Assembly: GCA_903994455.1 (NCBI GenBank)
Contig: CAJEXI010000036.1
Span: 1 to 32,742 of the forward strand
Direction: 5' to 3'
Source of the DNA: an uncultured Chlorobiaceae bacterium
GTDB lineage: Bacteria; Bacteroidota; Chlorobiia; Chlorobiales; Chlorobiaceae
Length of the DNA: 32,742 nucleotides
Part shown: piece after piece, positions 23,414-32,113 of the stretch
Position numbering within the stretch: the first letter of the stretch is position 1
Layout of the letters: each line of letters starts with the position of its first letter
The notes under the pieces: generated by a model
The model's input: the letters and a program-made list of their open reading frames with translations, nothing else
What the model was told of the DNA's origin: nothing
The model's database searches: none
Program-made: the position numbers and the translations under genes

Positions 23414-24779
23414 GTGCTGAGTTAGTAAACACTGTTTACGGTATGATGCCCGCAAATCTTGGGTCTGCACCTTTAGGCAATCTCTGTGAAAAAGGTGGAG
23501 TACAAACTGGTCCATTCGGGACTCAATTGCATAAAGAGGATTATGTTAATACAGGTACCCCTATCATTACCGTTGAACACCTTGGAGAAAACCGCATTGT
23601 TCATGAAGATTTACCTCTTGTTTCCGATGTGGACAAAAAACGCCTTTCCAAATATTCATTAAAAACGGGTGATATTGTTTTCAGTCGTGTCGGTTCAGTA
23701 GACCGTCGTGCGCTTGTTCAACCGGAAGAAAATGGTTGGCTGTTTTCCGGGCGTTGTCTTCGAGTCCGTCCAAATCAAGTGCTGCTTGACAGTCGTTGGC
23801 TTTCATATTTTTTCGGGTTACCAGCATTTAAAAGTTATATCCGAGGCATTGCTGTTGGAGCAACCATGCCATCGCTCAATACAAAAATTCTGAGTGATGT
23901 GCCTGTTTATTATCCTCTTATAGCAGTCCAACGTGCTGCCGCAAAGCTTTTTGTTATTCTCGACGATCGCATAGCCCTCCTTCGCGAAACGAACGCTACA
24001 CTCGAAGCCATTGCTCAGGCACTTTTCAAATCATGGTTTGTTGACTTTGACCCTGTACGAGCCAAGCAGGAAGGCCGCGAACCCCAAGGCATGGATGCCG
24101 ACACCGCAGCACTATTCCCTGACAGCTTCGAAGAGTCGGAACTGGGGTTGGTGCCGAAGGGGTGGCGGATATTACTACTCGGAGATGCAGTGAAAAGTGT
24201 TGGCGGAGGAACACCAAACACCAAAGAAGTTTCATTTTGGGAACCTGCTGAATTTGCATGGACAACCCCAAAGGATTTATCAGGCTTGCAATCACCAGTT
24301 TTATTGAAAACAGAACGCTTACTTTCCGCAAAAGGGGTGTCAAATGTTAGCTCGGGTTTACTTCCAGTGGGAACCTTGCTGTTATCCTCTCGTGCTCCGA
24401 TTGGTTATCTTGCTATCACGCAAATACCCCTATCTATAAACCAAGGTTACATAGCGATGCTGCCAAGTAGCAAGCTTCCTCCCTTGTACATGCTGTTTTG
24501 GTGCAAACAAAACATGGAAATCATCAAGAGCCATTCAAACGGTTCGACCTTCATGGAGATCAGCAAAAAAGCCTTCCGTTCGATTCCAGCGATTGTGCCA
24601 TCAGTAGCGGTACTAAACAGTTACTTGAGTGTGGTGGATTCTGTTTTTGAACGTTTGGTCGAAAACGAAAAACAACCCAAACCCTTGCATCAATCCGCGA
24701 CACTCTGCTTCCGCGCCTGATCTCCGGCCAGTTACGTCTTCCTGAAGCAGAGGAGATTATCGAGGAGGTGACGGCATGA
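23410..24779 (+). pseudogene. hsdS: Type I RM specificity subunit, frameshifted near the C-terminus
   Basis: HsdS recognises the two halves of the target DNA and scaffolds HsdM and HsdR. Target recognition domain 1 lies at about residues 14-185, the central conserved helix (ETNATLEAIAQALFKSWFVDFDPV) at about 195-220, and domain 2 from about 250 (PKGWRILLLGDAVKSVGGGTPNT). The frame stops at 24720 after 436 residues. In the +1 frame the expected ending continues without a break (TQTLASIRDTLLPRLISG, then QLRLPEAEEIIEEVTA) to a TGA at 24777-24779 that overlaps the next gene's ATG. One base is therefore missing around 24673-24676. The lost segment is the C-terminal helix, important for HsdM contact, so function is doubtful though not excluded. 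The reading frame as it stands is 23410-24720. Confidence 0.85.
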
Positions 24780-25816
24780 TACCAATATTGCCTGATGGAT
24801 ACGCCGACTGGCTGAAGAGCCTTAAAAACGATATTGCTCAAGCCCAGCAACGTGCGGGGTTGTTGGTTAATTCCGAACTGCTCCAGCTCTATGGTCGTAT
24901 TGGACGCGACATTTTGCAACGACAAGATTTGCAGGGTTGGGGTTCGAAAGTAATAGATCGTCTGGCTCGTGACCTTAAAGAGGAATTTCCTCACATGCGA
25001 GGATGGTCATCCAGCAACCTCAAGTACATGCGCTTTTTTGCTCAGCATTGACCCAGCGGGCAATTTGGTCAGCAGCCTGCTGACCAATTACCCTGGTTCC
25101 ATTGCGTGACTCTGCTAACCAAACTGAACAATGATGAAGAGCGTGAATGGTATGCATTGCAAACTGTCCATCATGGATGGTCGCGTACAACGCTGACGTT
25201 GAATATCAAGAGCCGATTGCATCTGCGTCAAGGTAGTGCCATAACCAATTTTGAAAAGCGTTTACCCTCACCAGATTCAGCGCTGGCTCGCGAAACACTG
25301 AGAGACCCCTATATGTTCGATTTCCTTGGTCTGGGCAATGATGCTCATGAACGGGATATAGAGGATGGCCTGATGCGTCATATTACCCATTTTCTTTTGG
25401 AATTGGGAGCTGGATTTGCTTTTGTTGGGCGACAGTTTTGGCTTGAGGTTGATGGCGATGAGTTTTTTATTGATCTTCTTTTTTATCATACACGCCTTAA
25501 GCGCTATATCGTAGTAGAGTTGAAAGCCACTGCTTTCAAACCGGATCATGCAGGTCAACTTAACTTTTACCTTGCAGCCGTTGATGCCAAAGTCAAAGCC
25601 GAGGATGATAAACCGACCATCGGTCTCTTGCTGTGCAAGCAGAAAAATCGGCTTGTTGCAGAGTATGCTCTGTCAGGAATAGACAAGCCAATCGGTATTG
25701 CTGAGTATCAACTCCTGCGTAATCTGCCGGAATCACTTGAACACAAGCTACCAAGTATTGAAGAAATTGAAGCGGAATTGGCAGGGAGCCTAACCATACA
25801 GAATAAAATACCATGA
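24776..25816 (+). pseudogene. DUF1016 (YhcG-type) PD-(D/E)xK nuclease, interrupted by TGA
   Basis: The two halves of a DUF1016 protein lie in one frame, separated by a single TGA at 25049-25051. The N-terminal domain (codons 1-91: LLQLYGRIGRDILQRQ, GWSSSNLKYMRFFAQH) precedes the stop. After it come LTKLNNDEEREWYALQTVHHGWSR and the nuclease core GRQFWLEVDGDEFFIDLLFYH with VVELKA, giving the D...ExK active site. Relatives have Trp (TGG) right after AQH, so the TGA looks like a point mutation. The second half could be restarted at GTG 25106. DUF1016 proteins are frequent accessories of type I RM operons and are thought to be nucleases. The ends overlap hsdS (original stop) and hsdR by four bases each. 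Confidence 0.88.
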
Positions 25817-28800
25817 CCGAAGATCAACTTGAGCGTGAGGCCCTTGGCTGGCTGCAGGAGGTTGGCTATGCTCATCGTTTTGGCCCCGATATTGCACCGG
25901 ACGGCGCGGCACCAGAGCGGAGCAATTATACGCAGGTGATGCTTGCCGGGAGATTGCGCAAAGCGATAACCCGTCTGAATCCGTTGGTGCCTGTGGCTGC
26001 TCGTGAAGATGCCCTGCATCAGGTGCTGAATCTTGATACTCCGGTTCTGCTTGCGGCCAATCGAGCATTTCATCATCTGCTGATCAACGGGGTGCCGGTC
26101 GAATATCAGAAAAATGGTGAAACCCGGGGCGACTTTGTCCGGTTGATCGACTTTGAAGAGGTGAACCAGAACGACTGGCTTGCTGTCAATCAGTTCTCTG
26201 TAAAAGGGCCAAAGTTCACCCGCCGACCGGATATTGTGCTCTTCGTCAATGGCCTGCCGCTGGTCGTGGTGGAGTTGAAGAATCCTGCCGACAAGAATGC
26301 CGATCTCTGGAAAGTTTATGACCAGATCGATACCTACAAGGATCAGATAGCCGATCTCTTTCAGTACAACGAAATTCTTGTTATCTCCGATGGCAGCGAA
26401 GCCCGCATGGGTTCACTCTCTGCCAATGCTGAGCGCTTTATGGCATGGCGTACCATTGACGGTCTCTCGCTTGATCCGCTTGGCTCCTTCAGTGAGCTTG
26501 AAACCCTTGTGAGGGGCGTGCTGAACCCAGCCTGCCTGCTTGACTTTCTGCGCTTTTTCATTCTTTTTGAACATGATGGCACCCTCATCAAAAAAATTGC
26601 AGGCTATCATCAATACTATGCCGTGCGTTCGGCCATTGATCGGGTCATTACCGCTTCACGGCAGCAAGGTGACCGGAAAGGGGGAGTGGTCTGGCATACC
26701 CAGGGGTCAGGCAAGAGTATTACCATGGTCTGCTTTGCTGCGCGGGTGATGCGCGAAGTTGCCATGGAGAACCCGACCATTGTTGTCATTACCGATCGCA
26801 ACGATCTTGACGGTCAGCTCTTCGGGGTCTTTTCGCTCTCACAGGATCTGCTGCGTGAAGAGCCAATACAAGCCGAATCGCGCCACGACCTACGATTGAA
26901 ACTGAATAACCGGCCATCAGGTGGTATAGTTTTTGCTACTATTCAGAAGTTTATGCCTGACGCCAGCGAGAGCAGCTTTCCCGTACTCTCCGACCGGCAC
27001 AATATTGTCGTTATTGCCGATGAAGCCCACCGTACCCAATATGGCTTTGAGGCAAAGTTCAAAGGCGACCAGAAGGGTTATCAGGTTGGCTACGCCCAGC
27101 ATCTGCGCGACGCCCTGCCCAATGCAACCTTTGTCGCTTTCACCGGCACGCCGGTTTCAACCGAAGATCGTGATACCCGTGTCGTTTTTGGCGACTATAT
27201 CCACATTTACGACATGCAGCAGTCGCGCACCGACGGGGCGACCGTGCCGATCTATTTTGAATCCCGCCTTGCGAAGCTCGGGCTGAACAAAGAGGCGCTT
27301 CCGGAGATTGACGAGGAGGTGGATGAACTGGCCGAAGAGGAGGAGTACGATGAGCAGAAGCGGTTGAAAAGCAAATGGGCAGCCCTCGAAAAAGTGGTTG
27401 GTGCTGAACCCCGTATCAAGCTGGTCGCCGCCGATCTGGTGGCTCACTTCGAAGAGCGCAGCAAAGCGCAAACCGGAAAAGCGATGATTGTCGCCATGAG
27501 CCGCGAAATCTGCGTTCATCTTTACAACGCCATTATTGAGCTTCGCCCTGAGTGGCACAGTGACGATCCCGAAAAAGGGGTGATCAAAGTGGTCATCACC
27601 GGCTCAGCCAGCGACAAGCCATTGCTTCGACCCCATCTCTACTCCCACAACATCAAAAAGCGCCTCGAAAAACGGTTCAAAAACCCGGACGATCCGATGC
27701 GCCTTGTCATTGTGCGCGACATGTGGCTTACCGGTTTTGATGCTCCCTGCGTCCACACCATGTACATTGATAAACCGATGAAGGGCCACAACCTCATGCA
27801 GGCCATTGCCCGCGTTAACCGTGTTTTCCGTGACAAACAGGGTGGTCTCGTGGTCGATTACATCGGCATTGCAACCGACCTGAAAAAAGCCATTGCCGAC
27901 TACACTGCAAGCAAGGGGCGTGGGCGTCCCACCGTTGATACCGCCGAAGCGCTTGCCGTACTGCTCGAAAAACTCGACATCCTGCACGGTATGATGCACA
28001 ACTTCGATTACGGCGGCTTTCTTACGGGCGGTCACCGGCTTCTGGCCAAAGCGGCCAACCACATTCTCGGGCTGGAAGATGGAAAAAAGCGTTTCTGCGA
28101 TACCACGTTGGCCCTCTCCAAAGCCTTCACCCTTTGTGGCACGCTCGATGAAGCAAGGGCTGTTCGAGAGGAGATAGCATTCTTTCAGACGGTAAAGGTG
28201 CTCTTGACCAAAAAAGAGAGCAGCACCAAAAAACGGAGTGACGAAGAGAAAGAGGTGGCTATCCGCCAGATTATCGGTTCTGCTCTCATATCAGAAAACG
28301 TGGTTGATATTTTTGAAGCGGTCGGGCTCGACAAACCCAACATCGGTATTCTTGATGAAGCATTTCTCAATGAAATCCGAACCCTGCCGGAACGCAATCT
28401 CGCCGTAGAGCTGCTCGAACGTCTGCTTGCAGGAGAGGTTAAAACACGCTTTGCCAGCAATATTGTTCAGCAGAAAAAATTCTCTGAACTTCTCACCAAT
28501 GTTGTGCAGCGTTACCAGAACCGGGCCATCGAAACCGCTCAGGTGATCGAAGAGCTGATTGCGATGGCAAAGAAATTTCAGGAAGCGGTCAACAGGGGAA
28601 AGAGCCTTGGGCTTAACACCGACGAACTCGCCTTCTACGATGCCCTTGCCAATAACGAAGAGGCCGTGCGGGAGATGGGTGACGAAATCCTCAAAAAAAT
28701 TGCTCACGAACTGGCAGAAAACCTCCGCAAAAGCATTACGGTTGACTGGTCAACAAGGGAGAGTGTCCGTGCCCGGCTTCGCCTGCTGGTTAAACGAATC

Positions 28801-28896
28801 CTGCGCAAATACAAGTACCCGCCCACAAAACAGGAGGAGGCCATAACGTTGGTGCTCGAACAGGCCGAAACGCTCAGCGCCGAATGGGAAGGGTAA
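25813..28896 (+). CDS. hsdR: Type I restriction endonuclease subunit R
   Basis: This is a 1027-residue motor and nuclease subunit that translocates DNA with ATP and cuts it at a distance from unmethylated sites. The nuclease domain has D140 (RRPDIVLF) and E154-L-K156 (VVVELKN). The SF2 helicase begins with Walker A GSGKS at 298-302, DEAH at 403-406, motif III AFTGTP, and late motifs including MWLTGFDAPCVHTMYIDKPM and QAIARVNRVF. The C-terminal 300 residues are helical, for assembly with HsdM/HsdS. No lesion is visible. It starts four bases inside the preceding nuclease gene. With a damaged HsdS it may be inactive or depend on another specificity subunit. Confidence 0.95.
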   Translation: MTEDQLEREALGWLQEVGYAHRFGPDIAPDGAAPERSNYTQVMLAGRLRKAITRLNPLVPVAAREDALHQVLNLDTPVLLAANRAFHHLLINGVPVEYQKNGETRGDFVRLIDFEEVNQNDWLAVNQFSVKGPKFTRRPDIVLFVNGLPLVVVELKNPADKNADLWKVYDQIDTYKDQIADLFQYNEILVISDGSEARMGSLSANAERFMAWRTIDGLSLDPLGSFSELETLVRGVLNPACLLDFLRFFILFEHDGTLIKKIAGYHQYYAVRSAIDRVITASRQQGDRKGGVVWHTQGSGKSITMVCFAARVMREVAMENPTIVVITDRNDLDGQLFGVFSLSQDLLREEPIQAESRHDLRLKLNNRPSGGIVFATIQKFMPDASESSFPVLSDRHNIVVIADEAHRTQYGFEAKFKGDQKGYQVGYAQHLRDALPNATFVAFTGTPVSTEDRDTRVVFGDYIHIYDMQQSRTDGATVPIYFESRLAKLGLNKEALPEIDEEVDELAEEEEYDEQKRLKSKWAALEKVVGAEPRIKLVAADLVAHFEERSKAQTGKAMIVAMSREICVHLYNAIIELRPEWHSDDPEKGVIKVVITGSASDKPLLRPHLYSHNIKKRLEKRFKNPDDPMRLVIVRDMWLTGFDAPCVHTMYIDKPMKGHNLMQAIARVNRVFRDKQGGLVVDYIGIATDLKKAIADYTASKGRGRPTVDTAEALAVLLEKLDILHGMMHNFDYGGFLTGGHRLLAKAANHILGLEDGKKRFCDTTLALSKAFTLCGTLDEARAVREEIAFFQTVKVLLTKKESSTKKRSDEEKEVAIRQIIGSALISENVVDIFEAVGLDKPNIGILDEAFLNEIRTLPERNLAVELLERLLAGEVKTRFASNIVQQKKFSELLTNVVQRYQNRAIETAQVIEELIAMAKKFQEAVNRGKSLGLNTDELAFYDALANNEEAVREMGDEILKKIAHELAENLRKSITVDWSTRESVRARLRLLVKRILRKYKYPPTKQEEAITLVLEQAETLSAEWEG

Positions 28897-29105
28897 TTTT
28901 TCAGGAGCAAAAAAGCAAAGGGGTATCCAAAGCCTTGAAAATGATTTACCTCGTAACAGAAAGCAAGCCCTATGAGGTTAAAGAGGTGGAAGACATCAAT
29001 CAATTTATGTGCGAGGTGCAGGAAGAAGTACAACGTATTAATGTAGAATCATTTACAATTTGGGCACCGAAAAACTCCCCAAAACAGCTTCACTCTATGC
29101 AGTAA
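28884..29105 (+). CDS. Small ORF overlapping the end of hsdR
   Basis: This encodes 73 residues starting 13 bases inside hsdR in another frame. The first 20 residues are basic; the rest (MIYLVTESKPYEVKEVEDINQFMCEVQEEVQRINVESFTIWAP) is acidic and mixed alpha/beta with no known motif. An internal ATG at 28941 could be the true start. It could be a small regulator or anti-restriction factor, or the remains of a gene. Position and codon use make it more likely than chance, but no function can be proposed. Confidence 0.45.
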   Translation: MGRVIFQEQKSKGVSKALKMIYLVTESKPYEVKEVEDINQFMCEVQEEVQRINVESFTIWAPKNSPKQLHSMQ

Positions 29106-29268
29106 CTATTTCGTTACTTCAAGTAATCGATAACTATCTCTGGACAAGCGCTGTGACTAATCAAATTATCAGAAAATGACTAAAAATCTGTCAAAAACAT
29201 AGTACAATCATTAACCCCGCAAACCCAGAGTACAGCCATTGCTCCTGTAGGCTCAACTGGCACACTGG

Positions 29269-29481
29269 TTAAACTGGTTTATCAGCAACATTTTTATAAC
29301 TATTCATAGCACTTCTGCTGATCTCTTCTATACTTTGGTCTTCCCATAAGGTTCTTTGCCATTTTGTATAATCAAATGGTTCACGTTGAATAAGGGCGAT
29401 AAACCTCTCGGCAGCCACGCTTCCCAAAGACTTTGTAAGCGCTTGAAATCCGTTAATTTTAATTTCAGTATCAGTTATCAT
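29269..29481 (-). CDS. Putative partner (antitoxin-like) of the PIN protein
   Basis: This 70-residue protein contains AAERFIALIQREPFDYTKWQRTLWEDQSIEEISRSAMNSY, a pattern I associate with small proteins encoded next to PIN-domain genes. The ATG overlaps the PIN gene stop by four bases (ATGA), so the two are translationally coupled, with the PIN gene first. No DNA-binding motif is obvious. A role as antitoxin is inferred from the pairing only. Confidence 0.6.
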   Translation of the reverse strand: MITDTEIKINGFQALTKSLGSVAAERFIALIQREPFDYTKWQRTLWEDQSIEEISRSAMNSYKNVADKPV

Positions 29482-29912
29482 AAGTACTCCTCTTTGATAA
29501 AAGCAATTGGATCAATGATCATAATTCCCTCTATCTGATTGTTTTTATTCAAAATTTTGTTGTCAGTTGTCAGGAAATAGCTGCATTCAGAAAATATAGC
29601 GCACGAAATATGTAGCGCGTCTTTGTTTCGTAGCCCGATTGCACTAAGACTCTTCGCTTTCTTCAAAATGGTATGATTTTCAGTGACCATTATAATCGCA
29701 TGTTCTCTCCAATCAGCAATTGCATTTCTCCTTTCCTCAAAAGGATTAGCCATATTTTCAATCTCAAGAATATATGACCATACCAGCTCAAATTTTTTCC
29801 CCAACACATCATCTTGAACCCTCAATTTGGCTTCTGCTTCAAGCATTATCCGTATCTTGGTTTGATCATCAAAAGGGCGATTAAAACAACAATTATATAG
29901 ATTAATTCTCAT
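29478..29912 (-). CDS. PIN-domain protein with altered active site
   Basis: This is a 144-residue PIN (VapC-like) ribonuclease fold protein. The start RINLYNCCFNRPFDDQ aligns with the usual RIYLDNCCFNRPFDDQ, so the first catalytic Asp is Tyr here. The other acidic positions remain: E in the SYILEIE segment, LRNKDALHISCA with the central Asp, and FLTTDNKIL with the last Asp. Family members cleave tRNA or rRNA and are held by a cognate antitoxin. ATG 29912 is preferred over TTG 29921; there is no Shine-Dalgarno. The upstream sequence has been replaced by module copy B, so the native promoter may be lost. Confidence 0.8.
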   Translation of the reverse strand: MRINLYNCCFNRPFDDQTKIRIMLEAEAKLRVQDDVLGKKFELVWSYILEIENMANPFEERRNAIADWREHAIIMVTENHTILKKAKSLSAIGLRNKDALHISCAIFSECSYFLTTDNKILNKNNQIEGIMIIDPIAFIKEEYL

Positions 29913-29917
29913 AACTA

Positions 29918-29953
29918 TCAAGAATTAATGATGTTATCGGTATCGATCAGCAC
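29918..29953 (-). pseudogene. Possible N-terminal fragment of a second PIN gene
   Basis: A GTG-initiated stretch reads VLIDTDNIINS and then stops. This resembles the first strand of PIN toxins (e.g. ILIDTNVLI). It lies at the junction between module B and the PIN pair, out of frame with the antitoxin remnant. Eleven residues are too few to be certain. Confidence 0.25.
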
Positions 29954-30371
29954 TATGATGAATCGAATCAAGCAGTAGTTCAGCAAGACGCGCACGTTCT
30001 TCTGGGCGAAGTGCCTGGGACTTCTGGAAAGCGCCGATTAAAACCGGTAGAGAGTAGAGAATGCAAGTTTCTTATATGAAAGGAATAGCCACCCATCATA
30101 GCCCTGAGTCATGCCTCGATATACAGCAATGGTATGGGGAAGCGTTGACAGGGGAAAGCGCAGGCGTTGTATTGAGTTCCGAAATCACACTAATTCGTAG
30201 GCAGACCCTGTCGGAAGAAGGGGAATGCAAAATCAATCATACCATAATGGCGAGGAATGGTTGGCTACGGCGGAATCAGAGACCAACAGCATGTGTGGAA
30301 GCACTCTACACGGGAATCGGGAGACCCGGTAAGCTCCCTCACCAAAGGCAATTGGAAAGAGGGAGGTGTCA

Positions 30372-31889
30372 ATGAAGGAGAGAACCCGAAGAATTGATGC
30401 TCAAGCAAGCCGGGAGTCGGACAGTGTCATAGTACCTGAGAAGCAGCCGAACAGAGAGACCCCGGTCTCGACGGAGGCTGTGGAGGAAAGGACACTGGCC
30501 AAGAGGAACGCCGGAGATGATGCCACCAGCCGGATACAGAGCCGGAACATGGTGTCGTTTGGACTTGAAGGCGTGCGAACACGAGCCAAAACTGACAAGA
30601 CGTGCTGCTTTACCGCATTGTTGCACCATATCACCCCTGAACTGCTCCGCAAAAGCTTTTACGAGCTGAACCGGAAAGCAGCCCCGGGAATTGATAGAGT
30701 GACATGGCGGGAGTATGAAAAGCAGCTTGAAGAACGTCTGCCGAACCTGCATACGGAAATCCACAAAGGCAGCTATCGGGCAAAACCGGTATTGAGGACA
30801 TATATCCCAAAAGACAAGGGCCAGAAACGCCCGCTGGGCATGACGGCCATAGAAGACAAGCTTGTACAGCAAGCAGTGGTCAACGTACTGAGGGTGATAT
30901 ATGAAACAGAATTCTATGGATTCTCCTACGGATACCGTCCCGGTCGAAGCCCTCACAGAGCGTTGGATGCACTGGCAACAGCCATTTTGACGCGACGAAT
31001 CAACTGGATACTGGATGCAGACCTGCAATCGTTTTTTGACAGCATTCCACACGAACGCTTACTTGAATTCATCAGAAAACGGGTAGGTGATGAACGGATA
31101 CTGCGCCTGATAAGCAAATGGCTAAAGACGGGATATAGCGAAGATGGTCAGATTCACCGGCAAACAGTAGGCACACCACAGGGGTCGGTGATTTCGCCGC
31201 TGTTGGCCAACATCTATCTTCACTACGTGATGGACGAATGGGTTGAAAATGAGCGACGCACCCGCCCAAATGGGGAGGTCATTATTGTGAGATATGCCGA
31301 CGATCTTGTGATGGGATTTCAATACAAGGCAGAAGCAGAACGATATCACGCAGCCCTGAGAGAACAGTTGTCGAGTTTCGGATTGACACTGCACCCTGAG
31401 AAAACCAGTTTGAAAGAGTTTGGGCGGTATGCCGCAGCAAACCGGAAGAAACGGGGAGAGGGCAAACCCGAGGGTTTTGATTTTCTTGGGTTTACACACC
31501 TATGCAGCAAGAACCGGAAAGGAGGCTTCTTTCTGAAACGGAAGACGAAAAGTAAAAGTCAACGCCAAACGATACGGGAAACTAAAGAAGACCTGAGAAA
31601 GCGAATGCACGCACCTATAAAACAGACAGGAGACTGGCTGAAAAGTGTCGTGCAAGGCTACGGGCAATACTATGGAGTACCGGGAAACATCAAGGCTCTG
31701 AGAAGTTTCAGAAGCTTTGTGGCGAAAGCGTGGTACTGGAGCTTGAGACGACGAAGTCAGAAAGGAACAGCCATGAACTGGCAACGATTTAGGCCCATCG
31801 TAGATGCTTATCTCCCGCACCTCCGAACATGCCATGATTTCCCGGAGGTACGATTCGCTATTACTCAAGGCAGGAGCCGTATGCGGTAG
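30372..31889 (+). CDS. ltrA: Group II intron reverse transcriptase/maturase
   Basis: This is a 505-residue protein that helps the intron RNA fold and splice, and copies it into DNA during retrohoming. Reverse transcriptase blocks are clear: YELNRKAAPGIDRVTW, YIPKDKGQKRPLGMTAIEDKLVQQ, YGFSYGYRPGRSPHRAL, DADLQSFFDSIPH (first catalytic Asp), GTPQGSVISPLLANIYLHY, and YADD in IIVRYADDLVMGF. The maturase X domain spans about 385-480 (TGDWLKSVVQGYGQYYGVPGN). There is no Zn/HNH endonuclease. GGGAGG lies five bases before ATG 30372 (an in-frame GTG at 30366 is less likely). The ORF's last codons, SRMR-stop, lie inside domain V, a normal arrangement for this type. Confidence 0.93.
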   Translation: MKERTRRIDAQASRESDSVIVPEKQPNRETPVSTEAVEERTLAKRNAGDDATSRIQSRNMVSFGLEGVRTRAKTDKTCCFTALLHHITPELLRKSFYELNRKAAPGIDRVTWREYEKQLEERLPNLHTEIHKGSYRAKPVLRTYIPKDKGQKRPLGMTAIEDKLVQQAVVNVLRVIYETEFYGFSYGYRPGRSPHRALDALATAILTRRINWILDADLQSFFDSIPHERLLEFIRKRVGDERILRLISKWLKTGYSEDGQIHRQTVGTPQGSVISPLLANIYLHYVMDEWVENERRTRPNGEVIIVRYADDLVMGFQYKAEAERYHAALREQLSSFGLTLHPEKTSLKEFGRYAAANRKKRGEGKPEGFDFLGFTHLCSKNRKGGFFLKRKTKSKSQRQTIRETKEDLRKRMHAPIKQTGDWLKSVVQGYGQYYGVPGNIKALRSFRSFVAKAWYWSLRRRSQKGTAMNWQRFRPIVDAYLPHLRTCHDFPEVRFAITQGRSRMR

Positions 31890-31907
31890 TTCCGCACGTA
31901 CGGATCT
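31874..31907 (+). ncRNA. Group II intron domain V
   Basis: This is a 34-base catalytic hairpin starting GAGCCGTA with the AGC triad, an upper stem GCGG/CCGC and a lower stem CCGTA/TACGG. It matches the standard domain V layout, including the bulge before TACGG. A GC-rich domain VI-like hairpin follows (about 31908-31942). Confidence 0.85.
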
Positions 31908-32113
31908 GCGCGGGGGGTGTCAGGTAACTGGCATTCCTACCGCAACCGATAACTCCATGACAAGATCAATCATAAACTTTCTACTGCTATCAAAATTGTA
32001 AGTTCGATGACTTCGTGCGAGTAATAAGTGAATGCTGCCTCAAAGGTTTTATTCATGATTGTATGAAAAAGATGCCGCTGAATTGGGTCATTTTCAGTGC
32101 CTGGATAGTTGCT

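Larger units (their letters stand above)
30027..31946 (+). mobile_element. Group II intron (complete, with maturase ORF)
   Basis: This 1920-base ribozyme element contains a 5' structured region of about 340 bases without genes, the reverse transcriptase ORF, domain V (31874-31907) and a domain VI-like hairpin, ending in AC. The boundaries come from comparing the two modules: copy A reads TTTCTG-CGATAACTCC without interruption. The 5' end so defined (GAAAGCGCC) departs from the usual GTGYG consensus, which is odd. No homing-endonuclease (HNH) domain follows the maturase, so insertion would rely on nascent-strand priming. Confidence 0.85.
29934..31973 (-). pseudogene. CHP02574-like antitoxin gene split by a group II intron (module B copy)
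   Basis: Joining 31973-31947 to 30026-29934 on the minus strand restores IDLVMELS-QKSQALRPEERARLAELLLDSIHH, then SADRYR and a stop. This is the CHP02574 antitoxin N-terminal half, in frame and without the deletion seen in copy A. The intron lies between the Ser and Gln codons of ELS-Q and is on the opposite strand, so the antitoxin mRNA cannot be spliced. The ribosome site AGGAG of copy A is AGTAG here. The C-terminal half and toxin are absent. Confidence 0.75.

Noticed and set aside
30061..30375. 104-codon frame ahead of the reverse transcriptase.
   Set aside because: It lies in the structured 5' domain of the group II intron, has no protein family resemblance and is explained as ribozyme RNA.
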